Source of the DNA: Pseudomonas frederiksbergensis
Lineage (GTDB): Bacteria > Pseudomonadota > Gammaproteobacteria > Pseudomonadales > Pseudomonadaceae
DNA: 64,000 nucleotides
Assembly (NCBI RefSeq): GCF_035751725.1
Contig: NZ_CP142104.1
Coordinates: 1,240,001 to 1,304,000 of the forward strand
Direction: 5' to 3'
Made by a program: the position numbers and the translations under genes. Below the pieces are notes generated by a model. The model worked only from the letters and a program-made list of their open reading frames with translations. It did no database searches and had not been told where the DNA came from. Positions 1 to 9,900 of this stretch are shown piece by piece; positions within the stretch are counted from its first letter, which is position 1; the number at the start of each line of letters is the position of its first letter.

Positions 1-2344
1 CGGCGAAGCCATGGTGGTATTGAGCCGGGACGACCGCATCACATTGCTCGAATTCACCGATACCCAGGACAGTTCGATCAATCACGTCGAGCGCCAGCAA
101 TGGGAGCAACACCTCAAGCAGGGGCAGCCGTTGGGCGCCTGCGAAGCTGGGTGCCCGTCCGGGCTGCTCGCCGTGCACTACAGCCTCGAAAATTCATTGG
201 TTTCGATCCTGACCCGGGACGTGGAGCGCTTGACGCAAGCCAAGCGTTACTACGATCAGCCGGAAGAAGGCAGCCTGGGCCTGATCTTCAACAACCAACT
301 CAATATCAATGGTGGCCAGGAACAGGACACTGGCGGGCGTTACGGCCTCAATGCCAGTTCCAGCCTCGGCAACTGGAGCCAGTCGCTGGACTTGCAACTC
401 TCGCGTCTTGGCGGCCCGGACGACAAGCTGTACCACGCCGTCCATGAGCTCCATACCCAGCGGGAAATGGAAGGCTCCTTCTTTCGCCTGGGCTACTTCA
501 CGCCCGGTTCCGATGGCTTGAACCGGCAGATTCGTTCATTCGGTGCCAACCCGGACACCGCATTGGGCGTGATGTACGGCAGTTCCGACAGCCTGGCGAT
601 CGACAATCCGAAACCCAGCGTCTACCCCATTTATGTCACCGCGAGCCGCCAGGCTTCGGTGGAAATCTATCGCAATGGCCTGCTGATCAATACCCAGGCC
701 GTCAGCGCCGGGCTGCAAAGCCTGGACACCCGCCCCTTGCCTGGCGGGATCTACGAAGTGGAAGTGCGGCTGGTCGAGGATGGGCAAATCACTGCCACCA
801 GCCAGGAGCTGGTCTACAAGCCCAACAATTGGAGCAACTCCGAAGACCGCTGGCGCTACAACCTGTTCGCCGGCCGCGAGACCCGGCTCTGGAGCAACTG
901 GGAAGACCAGCCGTCAGGGTTCATGACGGCCGGGGTCGGCCTCAATTACCTGTTGCATCCCCGGGTGATCCTGGGCGCCTCCACCCGCAAGGTGCAGGAC
1001 AAGATGCAAGTCGGCACCTCGGTGGACTGGACCCTGGGCACCAGCACCAGCCTGTACGCCAACGTCTATAAAACCCAGGACTACGGCAACGGCATGGACC
1101 TGCAAGGGCTGTACAGCTATGGCCAGGGCAGCATCGTCGCCAGCCACAACCGCAGTTGGCTGGACACCCGCAACACTTACGAAACCCTGCCGGACGGTAC
1201 CCGCATCCGCCAACGTGACGTGTACGTCGGCCATACCAGCAACTCGTCGCTGTCGGTCAATCATCGCTTGAGCAACAAGACGTCCATCAATGGGCGGCTG
1301 GCCTACAGCGAAGGCAACGTGCAGGGCACCGGCCTGGACCTGGGTTGGACCCAGCGGGGCAAATTACGCGGCAGCGATGCCAACTGGCGATTGTCGGTGT
1401 TCGATCGCCCCGGTACTTCCAGCACGGCCGACAAGCGCAATCGCGGCCTGGACTTGAGCGTCAGTGTCGCCCTGGGTGGGCCGGGCGAGTACTGGTCGGG
1501 TAGCGTCGGCACGCGCACCTCCCGCGATGGCGCACGGGACAACAACGCCTCGCTGTCATACCGCCGCGACCTGCAGGACCATGTCCTGCAAAGCGTCTCT
1601 GCCACTGCACTGGCTGACACTTATGGCGTGGGCCTGTCCGGCATCGCCAGCTTCCAGACCGACTCGCTGTATGGCGATGGCTTCGTCCAGCGTTCGTCCT
1701 ACAACGACAACCTCACCGGCGGCCTCAACCTGAGCAGCACGGTGGCCGTGGGCGGCAGCAAGGCAGCCTTTACCGCCATACCCCATGGGCGCGGCGCGGG
1801 GATGATCGTCGATGTGGAAGCCGACGTGGATGACGTGATCCTGCGCGCCGACGACTTGACCGGCGGCAGCACCACCTTGCATCCAGGTCGTAACTTCGTC
1901 CCCATCACTGCCTATAAAAACAGCATGGTCACCTTCGACTTCGAAGGCGTGCACCCTCCGGCGGCGAGCATCGAGCCCTCGCGCACTCGTTATCACTTGA
2001 ACAAGGGCGGCGTGGACTACCGCAAGATCAGTGTGTTGAGAACCGTGACCGTGCTCGGTCGCCTGTTGGACGACCAAGGACAACCGCTCAAGGGCCACCA
2101 CGTCATCAACCACGCCAGCCGCGGTGTCAGCGAGGCGGATGGGTTCTTCTCCATGGAAATGAATGCCGGCTCGCCCACTCTGGAGGTGCGTTATGGCAGC
2201 GAGTTGTTCTGCCGGTTCCGCCTTGATCCGGACAGCGCCCAGAGGGAAGGGGACGTGCTGATGATCGGTGATTTGCGCTGTACGCCGGATACGTTGGCCG
2301 ATACGGCACTCGCCGAGGCTCACGGTGAGAAGCAGCGCTCATGA
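1..2344 (+). CDS. CS1-type (TcfC-like) fimbrial outer-membrane usher, 5' truncated
   Basis: This is the C-terminal 780 or so residues of a fimbrial usher. The frame is open to the left edge (codons for G-E-A precede the first Met at base 11), so the real start lies outside the window. Ushers of the CS1/alpha class form an outer-membrane pore and assemble chaperone-bound pilins into fibres. Visible support: a long stretch of alternating beta-strand sequence typical of a barrel (about residues 270-600), a plug/Ig-like region before it, and a C-terminal domain with two cysteines (ELFCRFR, GDLRCTP). The genes that follow are tip adhesins, chaperone and pilins of the same class. The stop codon TGA overlaps an ATG at 2341, but that ATG is probably not the start of the next gene. 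Confidence 0.85.
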   Translation, partial: GEAMVVLSRDDRITLLEFTDTQDSSINHVERQQWEQHLKQGQPLGACEAGCPSGLLAVHYSLENSLVSILTRDVERLTQAKRYYDQPEEGSLGLIFNNQLNINGGQEQDTGGRYGLNASSSLGNWSQSLDLQLSRLGGPDDKLYHAVHELHTQREMEGSFFRLGYFTPGSDGLNRQIRSFGANPDTALGVMYGSSDSLAIDNPKPSVYPIYVTASRQASVEIYRNGLLINTQAVSAGLQSLDTRPLPGGIYEVEVRLVEDGQITATSQELVYKPNNWSNSEDRWRYNLFAGRETRLWSNWEDQPSGFMTAGVGLNYLLHPRVILGASTRKVQDKMQVGTSVDWTLGTSTSLYANVYKTQDYGNGMDLQGLYSYGQGSIVASHNRSWLDTRNTYETLPDGTRIRQRDVYVGHTSNSSLSVNHRLSNKTSINGRLAYSEGNVQGTGLDLGWTQRGKLRGSDANWRLSVFDRPGTSSTADKRNRGLDLSVSVALGGPGEYWSGSVGTRTSRDGARDNNASLSYRRDLQDHVLQSVSATALADTYGVGLSGIASFQTDSLYGDGFVQRSSYNDNLTGGLNLSSTVAVGGSKAAFTAIPHGRGAGMIVDVEADVDDVILRADDLTGGSTTLHPGRNFVPITAYKNSMVTFDFEGVHPPAASIEPSRTRYHLNKGGVDYRKISVLRTVTVLGRLLDDQGQPLKGHHVINHASRGVSEADGFFSMEMNAGSPTLEVRYGSELFCRFRLDPDSAQREGDVLMIGDLRCTPDTLADTALAEAHGEKQRS

Positions 2345-2424
2345 GATATCTGGGGCGACGATTATTCGACGGGCCCGACACTGCGCATTCGCGGCGATTC
2401 CCACTGATACACGAGGTTGTATTG

Positions 2425-3693
2425 ATGAACTATTTATTGGTGGCAGGACGCAAGGTGGCTTCTGTGTCGTTGCTTTCCTTGATATTGGCCGGGCCGCTGA
2501 CGGCTACCGCGGCTACCGGTGACATCAGCGCGGTTTTCCGGCCAGACCCCGCGAAACCCTCGGAAAACGAGTTCATCAATACCACGCCACCCTCGGGGTT
2601 CTGCAGATCATGGCCGACGCGATGTGCTGCTCTAGGTATCTTCAGCCTTGCGCTGCCCATTACTTTCCAGTCAACCAAAGCCATCGAGGCCAATCATTCA
2701 GATAGTCGGCAAGGCGCGATGCTCAAGGTGCCAGGCGATTGGCGAGCGCTGCAGGTGACTCATTCGGGCACGGGTGAAAGCCATGAGGTTTCGGTGCGGA
2801 TTTCCGCGATTGGCGCGACGTATCGCCTCACCCCTGGTGCACAGGAGCTGGTGGGTGGGGGAGTGAGCGTCAGACAGGCGCATATGATGCTTTGGGCCGG
2901 CGGGGTCTGGAATAGAGCGCCTTCACCATGCAGTGAGGGCTCAACAGAGGAATTTTATTATGGTGGCAACGCCTTTGAATTTTTCTGGCGAACCCCGCTA
3001 CAAGATGCTGCGTGTACGAAACAAGCAAAATATCTGATCCCGGCGTTTCTGTATCACGAAATGAGCTATGGATACCAATTGCGCACCCCCAACCCGTTGA
3101 AGATGTCGTCGGGTCATTACACGGGAACGCTCACCTATACGGTCGGGCCGGGTCAGGACTTCGACATGGGTGATGTCATGCTGCCGGACGATTCGATTCT
3201 GACCCTCAATTTCAATCTCGAAGTCCAACACACCCTCAAAGTCGAAGTTCCTCCAGGCGGCAACCGTGTGGAGCTCGTCCCCCAGGAAGGCTGGCAATCC
3301 TGGCTCAACAGCGGGCGCAAGCCGACACGGTTGTTTCGCGACCAGCGCTTTCACATCTCGGCCTCATCACGTTTCAAGATGGGCCTTGAATGCCAATACG
3401 TCAGCGGCAACACCTGCGCGATTTCCGAAACCAGCAGCGGTCACCAAGTGCCGGTGAACGTCAGCGTGACGCTGCCCCAGGGCCTGACCGATGGGGCCAA
3501 CCAACCAGTCGATCGCCGGCCCTTGCTGCTCGATGGCAGCGGCACCGAATTGTTCCAGCCGTCGTTCTACCTGGATCGCAAGTCGGGAATGCTGCATTTC
3601 GAAGTGGACCGCAGCAGCGTCGAGGACATGCTCGACAGCGGCGCCAAGGCTTATACGGGCAACGTCACGGTGATCTGGGATTCGGAAGTTTAA
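2425..3693 (+). CDS. CfaE/CblD-like fimbrial tip adhesin, copy 1
   Basis: Predicted minor pilin at the tip of a CS1-type fimbria, the subunit that usually binds the receptor. I place the start at 2425 rather than at the overlapping ATG at 2341, because 2425 has a GAGG eight bases upstream and begins a clear signal peptide (MNYLLVAGRKVAS... ending near TATA). The mature protein (422 aa precursor) has a variable N-terminal half containing several cysteines. Its C-terminal pilin half has the motifs GNRVELVP, RDQRFHIS, SGNTCAI and a final strand GNVTVIWDSEV. It is a tandem paralogue of the next gene, 46 bp downstream. The middle of the gene looks AT-richer than its ends. Receptor specificity cannot be read from sequence. 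Confidence 0.85.
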   Translation: MNYLLVAGRKVASVSLLSLILAGPLTATAATGDISAVFRPDPAKPSENEFINTTPPSGFCRSWPTRCAALGIFSLALPITFQSTKAIEANHSDSRQGAMLKVPGDWRALQVTHSGTGESHEVSVRISAIGATYRLTPGAQELVGGGVSVRQAHMMLWAGGVWNRAPSPCSEGSTEEFYYGGNAFEFFWRTPLQDAACTKQAKYLIPAFLYHEMSYGYQLRTPNPLKMSSGHYTGTLTYTVGPGQDFDMGDVMLPDDSILTLNFNLEVQHTLKVEVPPGGNRVELVPQEGWQSWLNSGRKPTRLFRDQRFHISASSRFKMGLECQYVSGNTCAISETSSGHQVPVNVSVTLPQGLTDGANQPVDRRPLLLDGSGTELFQPSFYLDRKSGMLHFEVDRSSVEDMLDSGAKAYTGNVTVIWDSEV

Positions 3694-3739
3694 AAGGACT
3701 TGCTCTATTCGAGCCAACGTAGGGACATGGAGTTTTTCG

Positions 3740-4984
3740 ATGGGACGATTACCTGTAGCAGTAAAGGGCACGCTTGCGATGTATCTGCTTGCAAGCACGC
3801 CGGTGGCCGATGCCTTGACCCAAGACATCAGCGCCGTATTCAGACCCGATCCGTCGAAGCCTCAGGAGGCTGCATTTCGCAACACCACGCCGGCGAGTGG
3901 CTATTGCGCCGAATTCTCTTCCCAATGCCAGGCGTGGAACATGGCCAGCCTGCGGCTGCCGCTGTCGGTCAATTCCATCAGGGCGATCCAGGCCGAACAT
4001 GCCGATGCTCGGCAAGGGGCGATGTTCCAAGTGCCGGCCAACTGGCGTACGGCGCAAATCGTCCATTCTGGAACGGGCGAAACCGAGATCGTCCAGGTGC
4101 GGTGGGTCGGCATTGGTTCTCGATACCAGTTTCCTGGCAGCGTGGTCGACCTGGTGGGCGGTGGGGTGGACCCCGGTACAGCGCATACCAAATTGTGGGG
4201 CCAGAACTGGGATTACCCACCGGCATCTTGTCATTCCAGCGGTTTCGGTCGTATGGGGGAGACTTTCTACGAGTTCTTCTGGCGCACGCCAATGGAGATC
4301 GTCTGCGCTAAAAGAGCCCAGTACCTGATTCCCAGCATGGCCTACCCGTACGTGGACTTTGCCTATGAACTGCGCATGCCCAACCCCCTGAGAATGACGG
4401 CCGGCCAGTACACCGGGGACCTGACGATCAGTGTCGGGCCAGGTCGGGAAGTGGACATGGGCGACGTGATGTTACCCAGCGACTCGGCAATCACGCTCAA
4501 TTTCAGGCTCGACGTCGAGCATGCCTTCAAGGTGGAAGTCCCACCCGGTGGAAACCGGGTGGAGCTGGTGCCCGAACAAGGCTGGCAGGCCTGGTTGAAC
4601 AATGGAAGCAAACCGACCCGGTTGTTTCGGGACCAGCGTTTCCATATCTCGACCTCCTCGCGTTTCAAGATGGCGCTCGAATGCCAGCACATCAGCGGCA
4701 ACACCTGCGCGATCGCCGAAACCGGCACCGGCCATACCGTACCGGTGGACGTCAGGGTCACCCTGCCCGATGGCTTGACCGATGGCGGCGGCCTGCCCAT
4801 CAACCGGCGTCGCCTGCTGCGCGACGGCAGTGGCACCGAGCGGGTCCAGCCCAATGTCTATATCGATCGAAAGCCCGCCAGCCTGCACTTTGAAGTGACC
4901 CGCGACAGCATCGAAGAAATGCTGGTCGGCGACGCCAGGACCTATGTCGGTAACGTCACGGTGATTTGGGATTCGGAAGTTTGA
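3740..4984 (+). CDS. CfaE/CblD-like fimbrial tip adhesin, copy 2
   Basis: Second tip-adhesin paralogue, 414 aa. It has an N-terminal hydrophobic leader (MGRLPVAVKGTLAMYLLAS) ending near VADA, and GGAG upstream of the ATG. It shares with copy 1 the mature N-terminus (DISAVFRPDP.KP) and an almost identical C-terminal half (GNRVELVP, PTRLFRDQRFHIS, SGNTCAI, GNVTVIWDSEV). The central N-terminal lobe diverges (for example GQNWDYPPASCHSSG here against GVWNRAPSPCSEG in copy 1). This pattern fits duplication followed by diversification of the binding lobe. Both copies lie in one operon with the usher and chaperone. A small inverted repeat, CGGCTC-CAA-GAGCCG (4986-5000), follows the stop and may be a weak attenuator or processing hairpin. 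Confidence 0.84.
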   Translation: MGRLPVAVKGTLAMYLLASTPVADALTQDISAVFRPDPSKPQEAAFRNTTPASGYCAEFSSQCQAWNMASLRLPLSVNSIRAIQAEHADARQGAMFQVPANWRTAQIVHSGTGETEIVQVRWVGIGSRYQFPGSVVDLVGGGVDPGTAHTKLWGQNWDYPPASCHSSGFGRMGETFYEFFWRTPMEIVCAKRAQYLIPSMAYPYVDFAYELRMPNPLRMTAGQYTGDLTISVGPGREVDMGDVMLPSDSAITLNFRLDVEHAFKVEVPPGGNRVELVPEQGWQAWLNNGSKPTRLFRDQRFHISTSSRFKMALECQHISGNTCAIAETGTGHTVPVDVRVTLPDGLTDGGGLPINRRRLLRDGSGTERVQPNVYIDRKPASLHFEVTRDSIEEMLVGDARTYVGNVTVIWDSEV

Positions 4985-5045
4985 ACGGCTCCAAGAGCCG
5001 ACAGTATTCAATGAAATTTGAACAACACACGAGGTTCAAGCAGTG

Positions 5046-5789
5046 ATGAAGCATGTATTGGCGTGGATGGGTTTTTATCTGTTTTGTGGCGTGGCCCAGG
5101 CCGGGCCGCAGATCGGCGTGGGGGTCGTCTATGACTATCTGGACGCGGACAAGAGTACCTACATGAAACGGGTGTTCAACGGCGGCACGTCCACCGCGTT
5201 CGTCAAGGTCAACGTTCTGGAAATCCACTACAACGAGGACGGCAGCTACCGAGAGGAGCCGGTGCAAAGCCAGGAAGGGGGCTTGGCCAAGGATGGCTTG
5301 ATGGCCAGCCCGGCGCGGCTGATCGTGCCGGCAAACGGTGTGCAGGGTACGCGCCTGCTGTTCATGGGCAATCGCGACAAGGAGCGTTATTTCCGGGTGC
5401 GTTTCGTACCGGTGGTGCCGGAAGCCGAAGACGAGTTCGCCATCAGCAAGGAAGAGCGCGAGCAATACAAGAAGGAGCGTGTGGCGGCTGGAGTCAAGGT
5501 CCTGGCGGGCTACGGCACGGTGTTCTTCGTGCGGCCCAAGGACACTCGGTTCCAGACCGTTATCGAGGACGATGCCGATAAATACCTGATGCGCAACAAC
5601 GGCAACAGTGTCCTGGTGATCGATGAATTCAAGGACTGCGCGGCAAAAAAGGAAAACGACTGCCGCCCGACCACCAAGCACCACGTCATGGCCGGCCGCA
5701 CCTTTTCCTTCGAAAAGGAGGCGGGGCGCGAGTACCGCTTCACGTTGATCGAGGGCAGCCAGAGCAAGGCCATCGAGATCAAGGGTTGA
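5046..5789 (+). CDS. CS1-type fimbrial periplasmic chaperone
   Basis: Predicted periplasmic chaperone of the alpha/CS1 fimbrial class, 247 aa. It would cap pilin subunits and deliver them to the usher. The first 20 residues form a signal peptide (MKHVLAWMGFYLFCGVAQA) followed by mature sequence PQIGVGVVYDYLDADKS. The body looks like two Ig-like domains, with an FVKVNVLEI strand near the N-terminus and a cysteine pair late (KDCAAKKENDC). A GAGG lies at 5031-5034. A GTG at 5043 has slightly better spacing than the ATG at 5046, and the two differ by one residue. Identification rests on position between tip and pilin genes and on overall architecture, with no single diagnostic motif. Confidence 0.72.
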   Translation: MKHVLAWMGFYLFCGVAQAGPQIGVGVVYDYLDADKSTYMKRVFNGGTSTAFVKVNVLEIHYNEDGSYREEPVQSQEGGLAKDGLMASPARLIVPANGVQGTRLLFMGNRDKERYFRVRFVPVVPEAEDEFAISKEEREQYKKERVAAGVKVLAGYGTVFFVRPKDTRFQTVIEDDADKYLMRNNGNSVLVIDEFKDCAAKKENDCRPTTKHHVMAGRTFSFEKEAGREYRFTLIEGSQSKAIEIKG

Positions 5790-5832
5790 CGGTCGCCGTC
5801 GCCGAACCGTTGCCAACGCACAGGTAATCACC

Positions 5833-6318
5833 ATGTCCAAGACACCGCTACGCCCCCTCGCATTGACCGTGCTGATTCTGCCCTGGGCTTCGGCCTGGGC
5901 AGCGGTCGAGCGGGAAACCTTCGAGGTCTACGTGACCATTCCATCGGCCGATTTTTTCGTGCTGCCCCTCGACCCGCAATTGGTCCAGCGCGAACAACGC
6001 TTGCCGTTCAGCACCATCACCGGCGAGCTGAGCCCGTTGCGGGCGATCTACGAGGTGAAGAACTCCAACGGCTCCATCGACGCGCGCCTGGCGGAGGAAG
6101 CGTACTTGTCCAACGGTCGTGAACGCATCGATCTGCAGGTGAGGTTCAACAACGTCCCATTGACCCTCGACTCGACCCCGGTGGTGTCGGCCAGCGAAGC
6201 CCGGCCCGGACGGCAAGTGCCTTTGGAAATCGCTGCCGTCAGGCCCGCAGGCGAAAACTATGTGCCCGGCGATTACTACGGCACCGTGCACATGGTGTTC
6301 GATGCCGTGGCGCCGTAG
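5833..6318 (+). CDS. CS1-type fimbrial pilin subunit 1
   Basis: Structural pilin of the CS1 family, 161 aa. A signal peptide of about 23 residues ends at WAAVERE. The mature protein has the family pattern: an N-terminal donor strand (ETFEVYVTIPS), a central YEVKNSNGSIDARL segment, VRFNNVPL, and a final strand YYGTVHMVFDAV. It lies 43 bp after the chaperone gene and 38 bp before a second pilin gene. The paralogue downstream matches at the same landmarks (LTPLR.TFDVKNTDGSVHAYI, VIFNEVPL, FTVIFDAV). Which of the two is the main shaft subunit cannot be told from sequence. Confidence 0.82.
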   Translation: MSKTPLRPLALTVLILPWASAWAAVERETFEVYVTIPSADFFVLPLDPQLVQREQRLPFSTITGELSPLRAIYEVKNSNGSIDARLAEEAYLSNGRERIDLQVRFNNVPLTLDSTPVVSASEARPGRQVPLEIAAVRPAGENYVPGDYYGTVHMVFDAVAP

Positions 6319-6356
6319 GGCTTGGTCTTTTTTTACGACGCAAAAAGGTAACGACG

Positions 6357-6860
6357 ATGCATGAATTAATGACCGCTGTTGTGCTGGGTGCTGCCATCCT
6401 GAGCCCGTTACAGGCGGGGGCGGCTGATGACGCACGTTCAACCATCCACATCACGGCGAACATACCGAACAAGCAGTTTCATGTGCAGCCGCGAAATCCG
6501 GATTTCGGCAAGGACGAGGTGATGCATTACAACCCGCTGACCTACCAATTGACGCCCTTGCGCCACACCTTTGACGTGAAGAATACCGACGGTTCGGTTC
6601 ACGCCTATATCGAAAACGGTGCGAGCTCGGGGTCGATCCCTTTGACCAACGGGGTGGACTATGTGGGCTTGAGGGTCATCTTCAACGAGGTGCCCCTGGA
6701 TAACCTGCCGAAGGAAGTCGTGGACGACGCCACGTCCACACCGGGTACCCAGGCGGAAATGCGGATCGTTGTTGCGATGCCACCTCGCCCGCTTTCTCCT
6801 GGCCTGTACAACGCCGACTTCACGGTGATCTTCGATGCGGTGCCCCGTGTCATGCTCTGA
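6357..6860 (+). CDS. CS1-type fimbrial pilin subunit 2
   Basis: Second CS1-family pilin, 167 aa. The hydrophobic leader (MTAVVLGAAILSPLQAGA) is followed by STIHITANIPNKQFHVQP. Internal landmarks shared with pilin 1 are LRHTFDVKNTDGSVHAY, LRVIFNEVPLDN, and a C-terminal strand FTVIFDAVPRV. The start at 6357 has AAGG about 10 bases upstream. It is the last gene of the fimbrial operon and is followed by a REP-type hairpin between convergent genes. Two pilins and two tips in one operon are more than the minimal four-gene CS1/cable pilus set. Confidence 0.8.
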   Translation: MHELMTAVVLGAAILSPLQAGAADDARSTIHITANIPNKQFHVQPRNPDFGKDEVMHYNPLTYQLTPLRHTFDVKNTDGSVHAYIENGASSGSIPLTNGVDYVGLRVIFNEVPLDNLPKEVVDDATSTPGTQAEMRIVVAMPPRPLSPGLYNADFTVIFDAVPRVML

Positions 6861-6863
6861 TTT

Positions 6864-6893
6864 TGTCGCGAGGGGATGAATCCCCTCGCCACA
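6864..6893. repeat. REP-type palindrome, probable bidirectional terminator
   Basis: The sequence TGTCGCGAGGGGAT-GA-ATCCCCTCGCCACA is an inverted repeat in the gap between the convergent fimbrial operon and PBP-like gene. The same palindrome occurs elsewhere in the window (10140, 39446), so it is a dispersed intergenic repeat. It probably also ends transcription or stabilises transcripts. Confidence 0.75.
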
Positions 6894-6909
6894 TTTACCT
6901 GGCTGCCTG

Positions 6910-9900
6910 CTATGACGCGTTGCGTGCCACCAACGGCTTGCACTGGGTATGAGTCCCCGGCTGCAAGTAAGGTGAAAGAAACGGCGCCATGCCCTTGAGC
7001 ACCTGCACCGGCAAGGCCGAGGTGAACTTGAAATTCTGCGCCGACGCTCCCGGCACATAGGCAGTGAGGGTGCCGAAATGGCTGTCGCCGATGTAGAACA
7101 CGAAGGTGGCGGTGCGGTTGATCGATTTGGAGCTGATGACCCGTCCGCCGGAACCGATGGCTTCGATGCGGTTGTCGCCCGTGCCGGTCTTGCCGCCCAT
7201 GGCCAATGGCGTTCCGTCGGCCAGCTTGAAGCTGCCGGCTACCCGTTTCGCGGTGCCGGCGTCCACCACTTGGGACAATGCGCCGCGCAAGGCGCGGGCC
7301 ACTTCCACGGGCATCACCCGCTTGCCGCTGTCCGGGTCGCTGACCACACGCGTTTCATAAGGCGTACCGGCCGCGAATTGCAGACTGTCGACGCGCAATG
7401 CCGGGCGCCGCATACCGTCGTTGAGAATGGTGCCCACCAGTTCGGCCAGCGCGGCGGGACGATCCCCGGAACTGCCGATCGCGGTGGCCAGTGAAGGCAC
7501 GAGGTGGTCGAACGGATAGCCGACTTGCTGCCAACGTTGATGGATATCCAGGAAAGCTTCGATTTCCAGCATGGTGCGGATGCGACTGTCGCGCGCGCTC
7601 TTGTGGCGGCTCTTGAACAACCAGCCGTACACCTCCTGGCGTTCGAACCGGCTGGCCTTGACGATCTGGCTGAACTTGGCGTCGGGGTTGTTCAGCAGAT
7701 ACCCCATCAACCACAAGTCCAATGGGTGGACCTTGGCGATGAAACCCTGGTCCGGCAGGTCGTAGGCGCCTGGTCCGTAGCTCTGGTAGAGCCGTTCGAG
7801 GCGTTCGTCAGTGAGTTTTTCCGCGCTCTTGGCCGACTTCAAATGCGCACGTACGAAGCGGTTGAAATTCTCCTGGCTTTCGTTGGGAAAGAAATAGCGG
7901 TGCACGGCGGCCAGGCGAATCGCGGTAGGGCGCATGCCGTCGAGGAAGGTTTCGAGGCGCTGGCCGGTGTCCTTTTTCTGATACTTCTTCCAGAACTTGA
8001 GCAGGAACGAGGTGCCCTCGCGGTCGGCGAACTGGGCCAGGTATTCCTGGCGGCGCGGGTCCTTGTCGTCCTTGAGCAGTTCGGAGCTGTTATTGGGACC
8101 GGCGTAGGTGGCGTAGCGCACCAGGTCGCGCATCAAGCGAATGAACGGCAGGTTGATGGATTCGCGCAACGAATCACGTAACGTGGGCAGGCGACCGTCG
8201 TCTTCCTTGCGGAAGTTGTGGAACGTGTGCAGCCCGCCACCGGTGAAGAAGGCCTCGCCGGGGCTGGCTGAGTACTTTCGGTCCAGCGCGGCTTCGAGCA
8301 TCGTCGGCAGGCTGCGGTCGCTGTTTTCGATCAAGTAGTCCACCGCCCAGCGGGACAGGCGATCCTGCTCGGCGATCTCGGTTTTCTTCAGTGCCGCCGG
8401 GGTCTGTTGGGCATAACGTTCGTGCAGTTCGGCGATGATCTGCAGGTAGGTGGTAAGCACGCGCAGCTTGGCGGTGGAGCCCAGTTCCAGCTTGCTGCCT
8501 TCGTTGATGTCGAAGGGCTGGTCGGTGCTGTCGGTCTGCACCCGCACGCGCGATCCGTCGGGGGTCAGTTCCAGCAGCGTGAAGCTGTAGCGCACCTGGG
8601 TGGTGCTGGTGGGGGTCAGCAGGCGTTCTCCCATCAGGCCGATCTCGGCCGCGAAGGCCGGGTCGGCCAATCGCTTGAGGTATTCGGTGGCCTGGGCCTG
8701 CAAATCGCTTTGCAAGGTGCTGGTGGCGGAAAGGTCCAGGCGATCGAGGTCGTACAGCGGACGGTTGAGCAGGGCGGCGATGCGACTGCGGGCGGCGCTG
8801 ATGCCTTTGTTGGTTTCGATGGGTTGGACGGTCGGGTCCTGGACCCAGTCGCGGTAGCTGACCTGGCTGGCGAGAGCGGCCTCGGCCAGCGCGGCATCGA
8901 TCACGCCGTTCTGGGCCAGTAGCCGGATGTGGCTGTCGGTCAGGCGCGCAAGCTCCTCGTGGCCCTTCGAAAGATAATGCGACGGCCGGCGCTGGGCGAT
9001 CATCAACGACAGCATTTCCCGCAGGGCCAGGCCTTTCTCCGCGAGGCTCTTGGAGTCGGTGGCGGTGCTGAACAAGCGTTCATTGGCCCGCTTGAAATCC
9101 GCGCCATACCAGACCCTCAGCCCTTCGGCCATGCCATGGACTTCGCCATGCCCGGGCACGGCGGAGAGCGGCACGCTGTTGAGGTAGTCGCGGATGATTC
9201 GCTGGCGGGCTTCAAGGGTTTTCGGGCCGGCCTGGTAAGCGCGGACGCTGGCGGAAATCATCTGGCGGATTTTTTCCGCGCCCGACACGGTCAAGCCCTC
9301 GGGGGAATGACGGTACTTCTCCAGTTGCGTCGCCAATGTGCTGCCCCCGGCGGATTGCCCCGGCAGGCTCAACAGCTTGGCCACCTGCGACCACGCCGCC
9401 ATGCCGAAGCGCGGCCAGTCCACCGCCGGGTTGGCCAGGGGTTGCTTGGGGTCGAGGAGGAAGCGGTTCTCGATGAACAAAAGGCTCTGCACGACCACCG
9501 GCGGAATGGCGTCGAAACTGGCGTACAGCTGTTGTGGATATTTGAATTGATAGACCGGCGCGGCGCGGCAATCAGTGATGGTCAGCCCGGCCTGGATCTT
9601 CTCCGCATAGGGCACGAACAAGCCCTTGTTGACGTAGTCCATCAGGGCCGGCGAAAAGCGCGCCTGGGCCTCCACCACATAGTCACGCTTGAGCAGGCGC
9701 GGCAGGAATTCCCCCAGCGAGCTGTAGCCCAGTCGCTGATCGAACGGGCCGGCACCGGGATAAACGATGGCGTCGCTGGGCCCCGGTTGCACCGAATAGG
9801 TCAGGGACTCGGCGTACTGGCTGATTTCCCGGGCCTGGAACCGCGACGTGCGCATTTCCTTGGCCACGGCCAGGCCGACCACCACCGCGATAATCAGCAA

